DNA of 10,794 nt from Verrucomicrobiota bacterium (GTDB taxonomy: Bacteria; Verrucomicrobiota; Verrucomicrobiia; Verrucomicrobiales; Verrucomicrobiaceae): NCBI GenBank assembly GCA_009885275.1, contig VFKY01000272.1, forward strand, positions 1 to 10,794. Reading direction: 5' to 3'. The position numbers and the translations under genes are program-made. Each line of letters begins with the position of its first letter. The stretch's first letter is position 1. The notes under the pieces were generated by a model. That model saw only the letters and a list, made by a program, of their open reading frames with translations. It had not been told where the DNA came from and made no database searches. Shown here in pieces: positions 1-8,143 of this stretch.

Positions 1-773
1 CATGCTTTTGAATGACGTATCAGCCAGATGAGTTCGTGCAAATTCGTTTGATTCAGTAATGTAAGGATGTTTTTTCCTGTAATACTTGGGGCTTCATTCA
101 CTCGTCCAACGAGAATAACGGGATGGGAGTGAAGGCAGTCGCATAATGCCTGTAGGACTTCGCGGGTAAGAGATTTGCCGTCGCCTCGAGAGTAGGGGTG
201 GAGCAGGATGTAATTTTCCGGAAGATCAGGAATCGTGGGGCGCGTTCCGTTCGGCAATGGAAATTTCAAAGGCGTATCAGTTTGGAGTTCGACACCCAGT
301 GCCTGCAACATGGTTAGGTGTCGATTGATCGCATGAGCTTGCGCATCGACTTTGACCGTATCTCGATAGATGAGCGAGGCTCCTTCACGAGAGTCAGACA
401 TTCCGATAATGGGGTCTGTTCCTCGGGCAAGACAAACTAACGCGCTGCGCAGCAAGCCTTGAAAGTCTAAGGAAATTTCCGGCAGTTCACGTTTGGCTGA
501 GTTAAGTTCTCGAGCCCAGTGTAGAAGCTTTGGAAGACTGCTAGTGCCGCGAAATTCACCACGCGGGAAGGATATTACTTCTGCGATGTCAGGATTGTCA
601 TGTAACAAGGGCATCCATTCAGGATTACAGAGCCATCGCAGCTTTAAATGTGGGAACGCTTGTTTAATCAAGTGTGCCGCTGGTAATGTGTGTACAATGT
701 CCCCAAGTGAACTGGGTTTAACGAGAAATACCGACGCGAATTGCGAGAGGTCTGCCACAGGCATTATACTCAT
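1..773 (-). CDS. Glycosyltransferase family 9 (ADP-heptose:LPS heptosyltransferase-like), C-terminus cut by window edge
   Basis: Reading leftward from an ATG at 773, an open frame of 257 codons continues without a stop to the window edge. Near the N-terminus (about residues 17-32) it reads LVKPSSLGDIVHTLPA, the hallmark opening of GT9 heptosyltransferases, in which the sugar-acceptor domain begins with a K-SS-GD-h-hhhP pattern. Residues 103-110 (DFQGLLRS) match the family's D-QG-L+S block, and residues 188-201 (YILLHPYSRGDGKS) correspond to the start of the nucleotide-sugar-binding second domain. Family members are usually about 340-350 residues, so roughly 90 C-terminal residues lie outside the window. 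The expected role is transfer of heptose or a related sugar from an ADP- or nucleotide-linked donor to lipopolysaccharide core at the inner face of the inner membrane. The start overlaps the stop of the upstream phosphoesterase as ATGA, suggesting translational coupling. A second ATG three codons later (764) is possible. The exact sugar cannot be told. Confidence 0.9.
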   Translation of the reverse strand, partial: MSIMPVADLSQFASVFLVKPSSLGDIVHTLPAAHLIKQAFPHLKLRWLCNPEWMPLLHDNPDIAEVISFPRGEFRGTSSLPKLLHWARELNSAKRELPEISLDFQGLLRSALVCLARGTDPIIGMSDSREGASLIYRDTVKVDAQAHAINRHLTMLQALGVELQTDTPLKFPLPNGTRPTIPDLPENYILLHPYSRGDGKSLTREVLQALCDCLHSHPVILVGRVNEAPSITGKNILTLLNQTNLHELIWLIRHSKA

Positions 774-1492
774 CTTCCGAGGGCGAGACGCTCTGCTAAG
801 ACTGGTGGAAGACCGACATCGAGAATCTTTTGCTGGGTGGTATGTAAATCGTATTCCAGCCGGCGGATGTTGACCGTTTGCTTGTCGACATCATAGACAG
901 CATACGAGGCACGCCAGTCACCGTCACGCGGTTGTCCAACGCTGCCGACATTAATAAAATACTTTACGCCTCGGCGTAAAGTGACATCGGTCTCCCTCAG
1001 GCAGCGTACCGTATCGTCTTTTTCGTAAATACGAGGCGTATGAGTATGGCCATAAAAGCACATCTGGGTGAACTGGTAGCTGAAGCTTGCCATGGCATCA
1101 AAACGGTTGGATACATAGGCCCAGCTTCCAGGGGAGTCTAGTGTTGCATGGACAATGGTGAAGTCCCTTGCTTGGCGCACTAGCTTAAGCTCGCGAAGCC
1201 AATGTTTTTGATCATCTGTTAGATGTTGACGTGTCCAGAGCAGGGCACTCTCAGCCAGCGGGTTTAGATCATCCAAGCTTCTGTCCTGAGTTGCTTCCTC
1301 GTCGTGATTTCCCTTAACGACGGGACAATTGAGGGCTCGAACATAATCAAGGCACTCTCCGGGGTTGGCATTGTAACCCACAATGTCACCTACGCAGACG
1401 AAATGTGTGCATTGTTGTTCCTGAGCATCACCCATGACAGTCATGAGTGCTTCCCAGTTTGCGTGTATGTCTCCAAATATTGCGTAGCGCAT
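770..1492 (-). CDS. Calcineurin-like metallophosphoesterase, YfcE/MJ0936-like
   Basis: This 240-residue protein has the complete set of metal-ligand motifs of the metallophosphoesterase superfamily: GDIH at 7-10 (D8, H10), GDIVGY at 35-40 (D36), GNHDE at 61-65 (N62, H63), H115 in the IVHAT strand, and GHTH at 148-151 (H149, H151). The block FINVGSVGQPRDGD at about 179-192 is typical of the compact YfcE/MJ0936 group, which hydrolyses small phosphodiesters or phosphomonoesters in the cytoplasm with a two-metal centre. There is no signal peptide. The ATG at 1492 gives the motif-containing N-terminus directly (MRYAIFGDIH), so the start is secure even though the upstream bases CGCTAATTTTC contain no Shine-Dalgarno sequence. 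It overlaps the GT9 gene by four bases and is probably co-transcribed with it. The physiological substrate cannot be deduced from sequence; the neighbouring LPS-type transferase hints at, but does not prove, an envelope-precursor role. Confidence 0.92.
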   Translation of the reverse strand: MRYAIFGDIHANWEALMTVMGDAQEQQCTHFVCVGDIVGYNANPGECLDYVRALNCPVVKGNHDEEATQDRSLDDLNPLAESALLWTRQHLTDDQKHWLRELKLVRQARDFTIVHATLDSPGSWAYVSNRFDAMASFSYQFTQMCFYGHTHTPRIYEKDDTVRCLRETDVTLRRGVKYFINVGSVGQPRDGDWRASYAVYDVDKQTVNIRRLEYDLHTTQQKILDVGLPPVLAERLALGR

Positions 1493-1625
1493 GAAAATTA
1501 GCGGTTCGTCAGTTTTGACGTGGTGAGGGTATAGGTCAAGACTTGAAACAGCATATGTAGTAAAAAAGCATAAAAAACTGTATTTTCATGAAAATGAATA
1601 TCTTCCGATCTGTCGTCAATTTGGA
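1493..1625. other. Intergenic stretch with a 14-base perfect palindrome and T-runs
   Basis: This 133-base AT-rich gap separates the TPR-like gene from the metallophosphoesterase, both read leftward. It contains the perfect palindrome ATTTTCATGAAAAT at 1582-1595. On the leftward strand the palindrome is followed, after ACAG, by a run of six T and soon another run of six T (within 1562-1577). It could be a weak factor-independent terminator for the ABC operon (the stem is only A/T-rich and about five pairs), a regulator-binding site, or chance in AT-rich DNA. I could not pick a convincing -35/-10 pair for the phosphoesterase in this gap. Confidence 0.3.
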
Positions 1626-2384
1626 TTAAGGTGCTTTTGTAGGTACTGGTACCCTCTTCTCAACTGGTATTTCAAGTTTTGCCTCCAATATAGGCAAATC
1701 ACGCATGATGCTGGCATATCGTGCACCACTATCGTAGTAGCGTTTGAGGATAGCGTAGGCTTTTTCCCATGATGTTCTGTCGTTAAGTTTGACTAGCTCA
1801 TAAGCTCCCATGCGTTCATAAAAACTCTTTGCGCCATGGTCATAGGCGTTGAGATAAGCTTCTGCTGCAAGTTTTGGATCTGGTTTGCGATCGCGATAGA
1901 TGTCGCCGAGTTTCATCAAGAGTCGGGGATTGTCAGGCAAGTAGCGCAATCCCTCATCAAGAATGCTGATGCCACGGTTCACATGGTCGCGGAAGAGCTT
2001 GTTCCGAATGGCTGCGCGCAGTTCATTATTGTTTAGATAGTTGGAGGCTGCGTTGTAAGCCATGTGCCAAGAAGCTTCTTCCCAATAGGTGGGTTCAGTA
2101 GGTTGCAAACGAGTGGTGAGCGTCATTAAGCTGTCTACGGTACCCCAGTCGAGGTTTTCAAATGCCGTGTAGGATTGTAAGTAAGAGATGCTAGCGATTA
2201 ATGATCGTAAGCCTCCTAGTGAGGCGGCAAAACCCATTTGTCCGAGCGATTCGCGCATTGAGAGATCAAGCCCCGTATCAAGTAGTTTTTGCCTCCGAAG
2301 TGTCGCTGTGAGGCTATTCTCGAGGGGTAACTTCGATAAGCAGATAGCGATCAACAATGCGAAAACAAGCAGCTTGTGTTTCAT
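1626..2384 (-). CDS. TPR-like membrane-anchored protein associated with an ABC-2 transporter
   Basis: A 252-residue protein beginning with a short basic segment and a hydrophobic stretch (MKHKLLVFALLIAICL, residues 1-16), which reads as a signal anchor or uncleaved signal peptide; the rest is soluble and mostly helical. Residues about 59-115 (GGLRSLIASISYLQ, then TRLQPTEPTYWEEASW and HMAYNAAS) follow a pattern I remember from uncharacterised Planctomycete and Verrucomicrobial proteins encoded beside ABC-2 transporters. Residues about 136-185 (GISILDEGLRYLPDNPRLLMKLGDIY, then a second A-A-Y-A-type helix pair) look like one or two degenerate TPR units. The C-terminus is rich in proline and basic residues. 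It starts 12 bases after the permease stop and is almost certainly in the same operon. It may be a periplasm-facing accessory subunit or adaptor of the transporter. No catalytic motif is visible; the biochemical role is unknown. Confidence 0.7.
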   Translation of the reverse strand: MKHKLLVFALLIAICLSKLPLENSLTATLRRQKLLDTGLDLSMRESLGQMGFAASLGGLRSLIASISYLQSYTAFENLDWGTVDSLMTLTTRLQPTEPTYWEEASWHMAYNAASNYLNNNELRAAIRNKLFRDHVNRGISILDEGLRYLPDNPRLLMKLGDIYRDRKPDPKLAAEAYLNAYDHGAKSFYERMGAYELVKLNDRTSWEKAYAILKRYYDSGARYASIMRDLPILEAKLEIPVEKRVPVPTKAP

Positions 2385-2396
2385 AAGGCATTAGTT

Positions 2397-3305
2397 TTAG
2401 AGTTCCTTATCGACAAAGAAAAGGTAGGCCGTCGCTGTGTATCCTACGATGTAGAGTGTGGCCATGCCTCCCATACTTGCCAAGGTAACCGCAGAAATTA
2501 TCTCGCCTGTGATAACCTTGTCTACGACGTCGAAAAGTTTAAGATCAGGGCAAATAATAACAACCAAGCCGCTGATGATTTTTCCAAAACCCGAGGAAAG
2601 TGTATCATGAAGAAACCAATCGCGCAGGAGTTGCTGTCCGTGTCCGATGATGGTGAATGCGAATGCAACTACGATGGTAAACAAAGTTGAGCTCGCGAAG
2701 CTTGAGATCAGAAGTGATAGTGCGGCTATCACAGAAGCTTTTAAAAATACAGCGAAGACACCAGCGTGAACGCCCCAAGTCAGGCCGTATTTTCCGATGA
2801 TCATTTTTATAGCGGCAACATTCTCTGGAGTGGCGCTTTGCTCCTGCTTAAGTGCGGCGATTTGTCCTGTGATGATCAAGGATTGTTTTATCCAAATGAC
2901 GGCGCTTAAGATTAGGTCCATGATGAGTAGACCTCCCCCAATAAGCAGGAGAACTCCGAGTAGTTTTCCGATGAGATATTCGTAGCGTGGTACTGGCTTA
3001 CTAAGGATAGTGTAGAGAGTGCGATCTTCTAAATCTTTTGGAATAAGTATGGAAGTGGCGGCAATGGCGATGACTATAGAGAAGATTTGCAAGGAGCCAA
3101 AGGACACATCCTTGAGAAGTTTGAGCTGTTGCTCGGGACTCATGGTTGGGAAGGAAAAACCAGCAGCGATGGCGATAAGACTGAATACGGTGAGAAAAGC
3201 CAGGATGCGCATTCGCAGCAGTTGAGTCACCGTGTTCGCGGCTAGTGTCCATATCCTGATTACAGAGAAGGCTTTGTATTTTTGAGTTGTAATGGATTCG
3301 GTCAT
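2397..3305 (-). CDS. ABC-2 type transporter permease
   Basis: A 302-residue integral membrane protein with about six hydrophobic segments (near residues 34-52, 72-90, 113-137, 183-201, 207-224 and 270-297, plus a shorter one around 242-256). Between the second and third segments lies PKDLEDRTLYTILSKPVPR (89-107), the cytoplasmic coupling-helix region typical of ABC-2 permeases of the NosY/YhaP-like sort (E-+-GT/TLY-LLSKPV pattern), followed by YLIGKLLG. A loop at about 140-175 should face the opposite side. The ATG at 3305 overlaps the ATPase stop (ATGA), so the two subunits are translationally coupled and likely made in equal amounts. It should form a dimeric channel with the upstream ATPase in the inner membrane. 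The substrate and even direction of transport are not evident, though this class is usually an exporter. Confidence 0.88.
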   Translation of the reverse strand: MTESITTQKYKAFSVIRIWTLAANTVTQLLRMRILAFLTVFSLIAIAAGFSFPTMSPEQQLKLLKDVSFGSLQIFSIVIAIAATSILIPKDLEDRTLYTILSKPVPRYEYLIGKLLGVLLLIGGGLLIMDLILSAVIWIKQSLIITGQIAALKQEQSATPENVAAIKMIIGKYGLTWGVHAGVFAVFLKASVIAALSLLISSFASSTLFTIVVAFAFTIIGHGQQLLRDWFLHDTLSSGFGKIISGLVVIICPDLKLFDVVDKVITGEIISAVTLASMGGMATLYIVGYTATAYLFFVDKEL

Positions 3306-4186
3306 GAGGGTTCTTGGTCGCCAGTCTGTGTGGTGGATTCGAGGAATAGCTTTTCCAGAGTTGTTCGTGGCTTGCCTAAAGATACTAACTTTGTCTGCTG
3401 ATCGTTTTTGTTAATGAGTCCCCTGATTTGCTCAAGTAATTCAGGGGAAGCGTCTTCAAGAATGATCTCAGTTTGATTTCCCACTGAAATAAGATCCTCT
3501 AGCTTGCCCTCTTTCACCATTTGTCCGTTGGACATAATTCCGACATGGTCGCAGACCTCCTGTATTTGTTCAAGAAGGTGGGAGGTAACGACGATGGTTG
3601 CTCCCCGTTGTTTGAGTTCAAGAATAAGATCACGGATGCGGCGTGAACCAACCGGATCAACGCCTGCCGTGGGTTCATCAAGAATGAGTAGCCGTGGTTC
3701 ATTGATTAAGGCTTGAGCAAGTCCGATGCGTTGAAGCATGCCTTTAGAGTAGCCGCCGACCCTTCTGTCTGCGGCATGAGTGAGCCCAGTTAGCGTAAGC
3801 ATGGCCTCGGCGCGGTCATGTAATTCGCTCCCTTTCATATTGCAAAGTTTGCCATAAAAATGGAGAGTTTCTCTGGCAGAAAGATGCTTGTAAAAGTAAG
3901 GATTTTCAGGGAGAAATCCAACATTGTTTCGGCTGGCTACTTCCTCGCTATTGCGTCCAAAAATGGCGGTTCTCCCTTGAGTCGCTTTGACAAGTCCCAG
4001 CATAATTTTCATGGTGGTAGATTTGCCGCAGCCATTGGGGCCGATAAGTCCATAAACCTCACCCTGGTTAACTTTGAAGGATAAGTCCCGCACGGCCACC
4101 AGTGCTTTTTTGGTCATGCCGATCTTGAAAATCTTGGTCAAATTTTCAACACTCACGGCCGTAGTGGGAGATATGTCAGGAGTCAT
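3302..4186 (-). CDS. ABC transporter ATP-binding protein
   Basis: From the ATG at 4186 the protein has 294 residues. All nucleotide-binding motifs are intact: Walker A GPNGCGKST (49-57), a Q-loop region GFLPENPYFY (90-99) in which the usual glutamine is replaced as in many ABC-2 ATPases of this subgroup, signature GGYSKGMLQR (144-153), Walker B LLILDEP (166-172), the D-loop AGVDP (174-178), and the switch histidine in TSH (201-203). The roughly 60-residue C-terminal extension after the ATPase fold resembles that of CcmA/NatA/YhaQ-type ATPases. It powers the permease encoded immediately downstream (ATGA overlap). An in-frame GTG at 4210 would add eight residues and overlap acyP by 20 bases; I prefer the ATG because it begins four bases after the acyP stop and directly precedes the conserved fold. 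Substrate unknown. Confidence 0.92.
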   Translation of the reverse strand: MTPDISPTTAVSVENLTKIFKIGMTKKALVAVRDLSFKVNQGEVYGLIGPNGCGKSTTMKIMLGLVKATQGRTAIFGRNSEEVASRNNVGFLPENPYFYKHLSARETLHFYGKLCNMKGSELHDRAEAMLTLTGLTHAADRRVGGYSKGMLQRIGLAQALINEPRLLILDEPTAGVDPVGSRRIRDLILELKQRGATIVVTSHLLEQIQEVCDHVGIMSNGQMVKEGKLEDLISVGNQTEIILEDASPELLEQIRGLINKNDQQTKLVSLGKPRTTLEKLFLESTTQTGDQEPS

Positions 4187-4190
4187 GTCT

Positions 4191-4463
4191 TTAAATAATA
4201 CTAAATCCACGCACGTTGACTAGGGACGGAATATTTTGAGTTTCCATATCTTTGATGTTTCCGCCAAGGGAGCTTTGCATGATATCATCAAAAAAAGCTT
4301 CCAACTCATCATCATCATGAGACATGGCTTGAAGCTCTACTCGGCCATCAGGAAGGTTCTTCACCCATCCGATAACTTCGAATCCCGATGCGATGCGTTT
4401 AACGGCATAGCGAAAACCTACCCCTTGAACTTTTCCAGAATAAAATGCTTGTTTGGCGGCCAT
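4191..4463 (-). CDS. acyP: Acylphosphatase
   Basis: A 90-residue protein of the normal family length that hydrolyses the carboxyl-phosphate bond of acylphosphates such as acetyl phosphate or 1,3-bisphosphoglycerate. The phosphate-binding loop reads [10 protein letters not shown] (10-19) with the catalytic arginine R18, and the second signature [13 protein letters not shown] (32-44) supplies the catalytic asparagine N36. Both catalytic residues are present, so the enzyme should be active. The C-terminus departs somewhat from the usual GF-I/R ending but keeps GFSII. It lies 60 bases after the peptidase-like gene and four bases before the ABC ATPase start, so it probably belongs to the leftward operon. 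Its presence there has no obvious link to transport. The glycolytic cluster encoded a few kilobases away makes and consumes 1,3-bisphosphoglycerate, a known acylphosphatase substrate, but this proximity may be accidental. Confidence 0.93.
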   Translation of the reverse strand: MAAKQAFYSGKVQGVGFRYAVKRIASGFEVIGWVKNLPDGRVELQAMSHDDDELEAFFDDIMQSSLGGNIKDMETQNIPSLVNVRGFSII

Positions 4464-4523
4464 ATGTCAGATGACTAGATGAAATGAAAAATAACATGTT
4501 GGCAACAAGGATTCCTGATTTCA

Positions 4524-6044
4524 CTATTTGATAACAGTAGGTGCAAGTTTATCGGTAGCGGCTTTTGCAAAGGATGCTTCTGATGCATCTACCACAAAAA
4601 CACCATGTCCGTTATGAGTGCGTTTCATGAGAATGAATCTTTCGGAAGCGTCTAATTGAAAGACATTTGGAGCCGCGTTTGATGAGGGTGTCGAGCCTTT
4701 GTATTTGTTGAGAAAACGAGTACGCATAGCACTAAAAAAAGTATCTGCGGAGTCACTGTCTTTCCAGAGCGTCTGCCAGACTGCGTGATCCCGTGTTCCC
4801 TCATCGCTAGAGTAAGTGAGCAGGTGATCGTTGCGCCAGCCTGGGAGGATTGCTAGAGCGATTGGATTTGGAATAAACTGTTTTAACAAAATAGCTGTCG
4901 CAAGCGGTCCCAAGGTATCATCCCAGATGGGAGTTTTCCCTGAAATGATGTTGTTTTTCCAATCAATGGGCTCCAGTACAAATGGGGTTTCATGAAGATA
5001 TATCCGTGCATCAAGCACTTCAGCTCCGGTAGTTGGGGGTCTTTGATAGGCTGCGTTGACCTGCTCCCATTCGCCGATGCTGTGGAGGGCCTGTGTAAAA
5101 TCAAATCCAATATCAAAGGGCAACAGTTCCACTTCTCTCAGGAAATTTGGAATAGGGACGGCGCGCGAAGGGTCATCGGGATCTTCTCCCACGCCGCCAC
5201 CTCCTCCTTTGGTAGGGTTTCTCATAGCATGAAGAAATCTTGTAAGCGCGGCATCTCCCGCTAGCAGGCAATCGCTAGCGAGTCGTGCATCAAGGGTCAT
5301 GGATTTTGTTTTTGACGGGTAGAGAGTGGTTGCGAAATGCTTGAAGAGATATCCGTAGCTCAAGGCTAACGCATTTTCCTTTTCATCATTTTTCTCTGTG
5401 AGATAGAGAGTCTGGTCGGTCTGATCATACCAAGCACCGATTTGATGGGAGAGGAATGCTGCTTTCAGGGCCAGCGTGTCCACTCGATCTGGAATGACGC
5501 CAATCGCGGCCAATGCTCGGCCCTGAAGCTTACCGTGATCAGGTCGAAATTGTGGGGTCAACCATGTCGTGATACGTTTTTCCACTTCTGCCCGAGAAAC
5601 GATGACGGTCGGAATAGGGATGTCCTGTAGGCCTCTTGTCTTTACTAATTCAATACCTATGCCCACAAAATCGGGCGATTCATCATCCGCGATGGGATTG
5701 CCAGGCGTGCATGGCGGATTGGGCATGGGGGTATCTTTTTTACCGTTGAGCGAAGCCAGTTTGTCAATGAGTTGGGAGTTCTCCTTTTGGAGTGCTCTTA
5801 CTTGTTCTTGATAATATTCGACCTGACTCTCGAGTATTTTGATTTGTGATGAGGCTTCACCATCGAAACTTGTAGTATTGCCGCCATTATTGATCAAAAG
5901 AGGATTGGTGGCCAATGTCATGGAGTCGACTGATTCAGTGGCGCTGCCGATAAAGGCGACTTTAGTTTGCTTATCATGAAGGAGTGCGCCGATGCCAACT
6001 CCCAGAAGAAGAAGGCTGATTAAAATGATGACAGATCGTGGCAT
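4524..6044 (-). CDS. Membrane-anchored metallopeptidase-like protein lacking the HExxH active site
   Basis: From the ATG at 6044 this is a 506-residue protein. It opens with a signal anchor (MPRSVIILISLLLLGVGIGALL, 1-22), followed by a linker and a heptad-patterned coiled coil at about 68-101. From about 181 onward the layout matches a family I recall of HExxH peptidase-like proteins: IGVIPD (181-186), a GAWYD block with LYL (203-214), TLDARLASDCLLAGDA (250-265), GEWEQVNAAYQRPP (324-337), DTLGPLATAILL (376-387) and GWRNDHLL (402-409). Where relatives have HExxH the sequence is LSYGY (228-232), and the later glutamate of the L-EGDA block is alanine (A262), so zinc binding is probably lost. A glycine run (280-284) may be a flexible insertion. 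An upstream in-frame ATG at 6125 would give 533 residues but begins only eight bases from the divergent folP start and adds a Ser/Arg-rich leader, so I think it less likely. It is the first gene of the leftward block; its role is unknown, possibly as a non-catalytic binding or scaffold protein. Confidence 0.72.
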   Translation of the reverse strand: MPRSVIILISLLLLGVGIGALLHDKQTKVAFIGSATESVDSMTLATNPLLINNGGNTTSFDGEASSQIKILESQVEYYQEQVRALQKENSQLIDKLASLNGKKDTPMPNPPCTPGNPIADDESPDFVGIGIELVKTRGLQDIPIPTVIVSRAEVEKRITTWLTPQFRPDHGKLQGRALAAIGVIPDRVDTLALKAAFLSHQIGAWYDQTDQTLYLTEKNDEKENALALSYGYLFKHFATTLYPSKTKSMTLDARLASDCLLAGDAALTRFLHAMRNPTKGGGGGVGEDPDDPSRAVPIPNFLREVELLPFDIGFDFTQALHSIGEWEQVNAAYQRPPTTGAEVLDARIYLHETPFVLEPIDWKNNIISGKTPIWDDTLGPLATAILLKQFIPNPIALAILPGWRNDHLLTYSSDEGTRDHAVWQTLWKDSDSADTFFSAMRTRFLNKYKGSTPSSNAAPNVFQLDASERFILMKRTHNGHGVFVVDASEASFAKAATDKLAPTVIK

Positions 6045-6049
6045 TTGGG

Positions 6050-6077
6050 AAGATAAGAGCGGTAATGAAAATGTCGA
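6050..6077 (-). promoter_or_regulatory. Weak promoter-like match for the leftward gene block
   Basis: On the leftward strand TCGACA (6077-6072) and TATCTT (6055-6050) are separated by 16 bases, a moderate match to the housekeeping -35 and -10 elements. The -10 lies only five bases before the ATG at 6044, so if it is real the transcript would start at or next to the start codon and be effectively leaderless. The match is imperfect and could be chance. Confidence 0.2.
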
Positions 6078-6133
6078 ACGAGGATGAAGGCACTTAGCGC
6101 TTTGCTTTGATCGAGTTCGAGCCATGATTCCGG

Positions 6134-6979
6134 ATGAGCATTCTCTGGCGTATTCGAGATCAAATGCACGACCTCAATAGTCGCGGTATGATCATGGGTG
6201 TGCTCAATGTCACCCCAGATTCATTTTCTGATGGAGGGCAGTTTATTGATACAGGCCGCGCGCTGGAGCATGGACTTCAAATGATTGCTGACGGGGCTGA
6301 TATCATTGATATTGGGGGGGAGTCCACGCGTCCAGGTGCTAGTTCTGTATCGGTTGAGGAGGAACTCCGCCGAGTAATTCCGATCATTCAAAGACTGCGT
6401 CGAGAGACGTCTATTCTCATATCTGTGGACACCATGAAAGCAGAGGTCGCTCAGGCTGCTATCGATGTCGGAGCCGATATCCTTAATGATGTGAATGGGT
6501 TCAGGGATGCAGACTTACTCGATGTCGCGGCAAGAAGCAGCGTAGGCATCATTGCAATGCACATGCTTGGCACTCCTCGAACGATGCAAATAAATCCTGT
6601 TTATGCCAATGTGATTGAAAACGTAAGGGCTTTCTTTTCGGAGCGCCTTGCTACTTTTGAGAGAATGGGCATAGCGCCTGATCGAGTGGTGTTTGATCCT
6701 GGGTTTGGATTTGGTAAAACTACGGAGCATAATCTCATTATGCTTCGAGAAATGGGAAGACTGAGGGTAGGAAATCATCCTTTGGCCATCGGAGTATCTC
6801 GAAAATCCATGATCGCGCGTTTGTTGGAGGATCAAAAATTAGAAAGTCGCTTCTGGCCAACCGTGGCGCTGACTTCCTGGATTCGTGAGTCTGGAGTGGA
6901 AATAGTGCGAGTTCATGAGGTTAAGCCCAATGTGGAAGCCATGAGAATGATGGAAGCGATTATACAGCCTTCCCGTTAA
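6134..6979 (+). CDS. folP: Dihydropteroate synthase
   Basis: This 281-residue TIM-barrel enzyme condenses 6-hydroxymethyl-7,8-dihydropterin pyrophosphate with p-aminobenzoate to give 7,8-dihydropteroate in folate synthesis; it is the sulfonamide target. Visible motifs are MGVLNVTPDSFSDGG (21-35, pyrophosphate/Mg site), DIGGESTRPGA (59-69), SVDT (97-100), NDVNGF (118-123), MHMLGTPRTMQ (142-152), DPGFGFGKT (188-196), and GVSRKS (220-225). The last pterin/phosphate motif is RVHEV (259-263) where most relatives have RVHDV, a conservative change. Length is normal. The start at 6134 keeps a tryptophan- and arginine-containing lead-in (LWRIRDQMHDL) that I remember in verrucomicrobial homologues; an ATG at 6164 is the fallback. 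No other folate gene is adjacent. A run of seven G lies in the ESTRP-region codons (6314-6320). It precedes the glycolytic cluster by 96 bases and is probably transcribed separately. Confidence 0.95.
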   Translation: MSILWRIRDQMHDLNSRGMIMGVLNVTPDSFSDGGQFIDTGRALEHGLQMIADGADIIDIGGESTRPGASSVSVEEELRRVIPIIQRLRRETSILISVDTMKAEVAQAAIDVGADILNDVNGFRDADLLDVAARSSVGIIAMHMLGTPRTMQINPVYANVIENVRAFFSERLATFERMGIAPDRVVFDPGFGFGKTTEHNLIMLREMGRLRVGNHPLAIGVSRKSMIARLLEDQKLESRFWPTVALTSWIRESGVEIVRVHEVKPNVEAMRMMEAIIQPSR

Positions 6980-6990
6980 GTATTCCTTAT

Positions 6991-7019
6991 TTGACTCTAC
7001 TCTAATGGCACGCTATACG
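6991..7019 (+). promoter_or_regulatory. Sigma70-like promoter upstream of gap
   Basis: TTGACT (6991-6996) and TATACG (7014-7019) are separated by exactly 17 bases, the optimal spacing, in the 96-base gap between folP and gap. The -35 matches five of six consensus bases; the -10 matches the first four but lacks the usual final T. Transcription would begin near 7026, giving a leader of about 50 bases that includes a small TTTTC/GAAAA stem at 7030-7044. The position suits a promoter for the gap-pgk-tpiA cluster. Confidence 0.45.
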
Positions 7020-7072
7020 CTCCGTTCTCTTTTCAGTGAGAAAACTGTATCAACCCCATAACTTCCTTATAA

Positions 7073-8122
<1,050 letters not shown>

Positions 8123-8143
8123 TCTTTTCACACAGACTTTTCA

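Noticed and set aside
493..873. 126-codon open frame on the plus strand
   Set aside because: It runs antisense across the junction of the GT9 and metallophosphoesterase genes, both of which have clear family motifs.
2376..2690. 104-codon open frame on the plus strand
   Set aside because: Antisense to the permease C-terminus; composition is unlike a natural protein and no motif is present.
4187..4210. GTG start adding eight residues to the ABC ATPase
   Set aside because: It would overlap acyP by 20 bases, while the ATG at 4186 starts four bases after the acyP stop and directly precedes the conserved fold.
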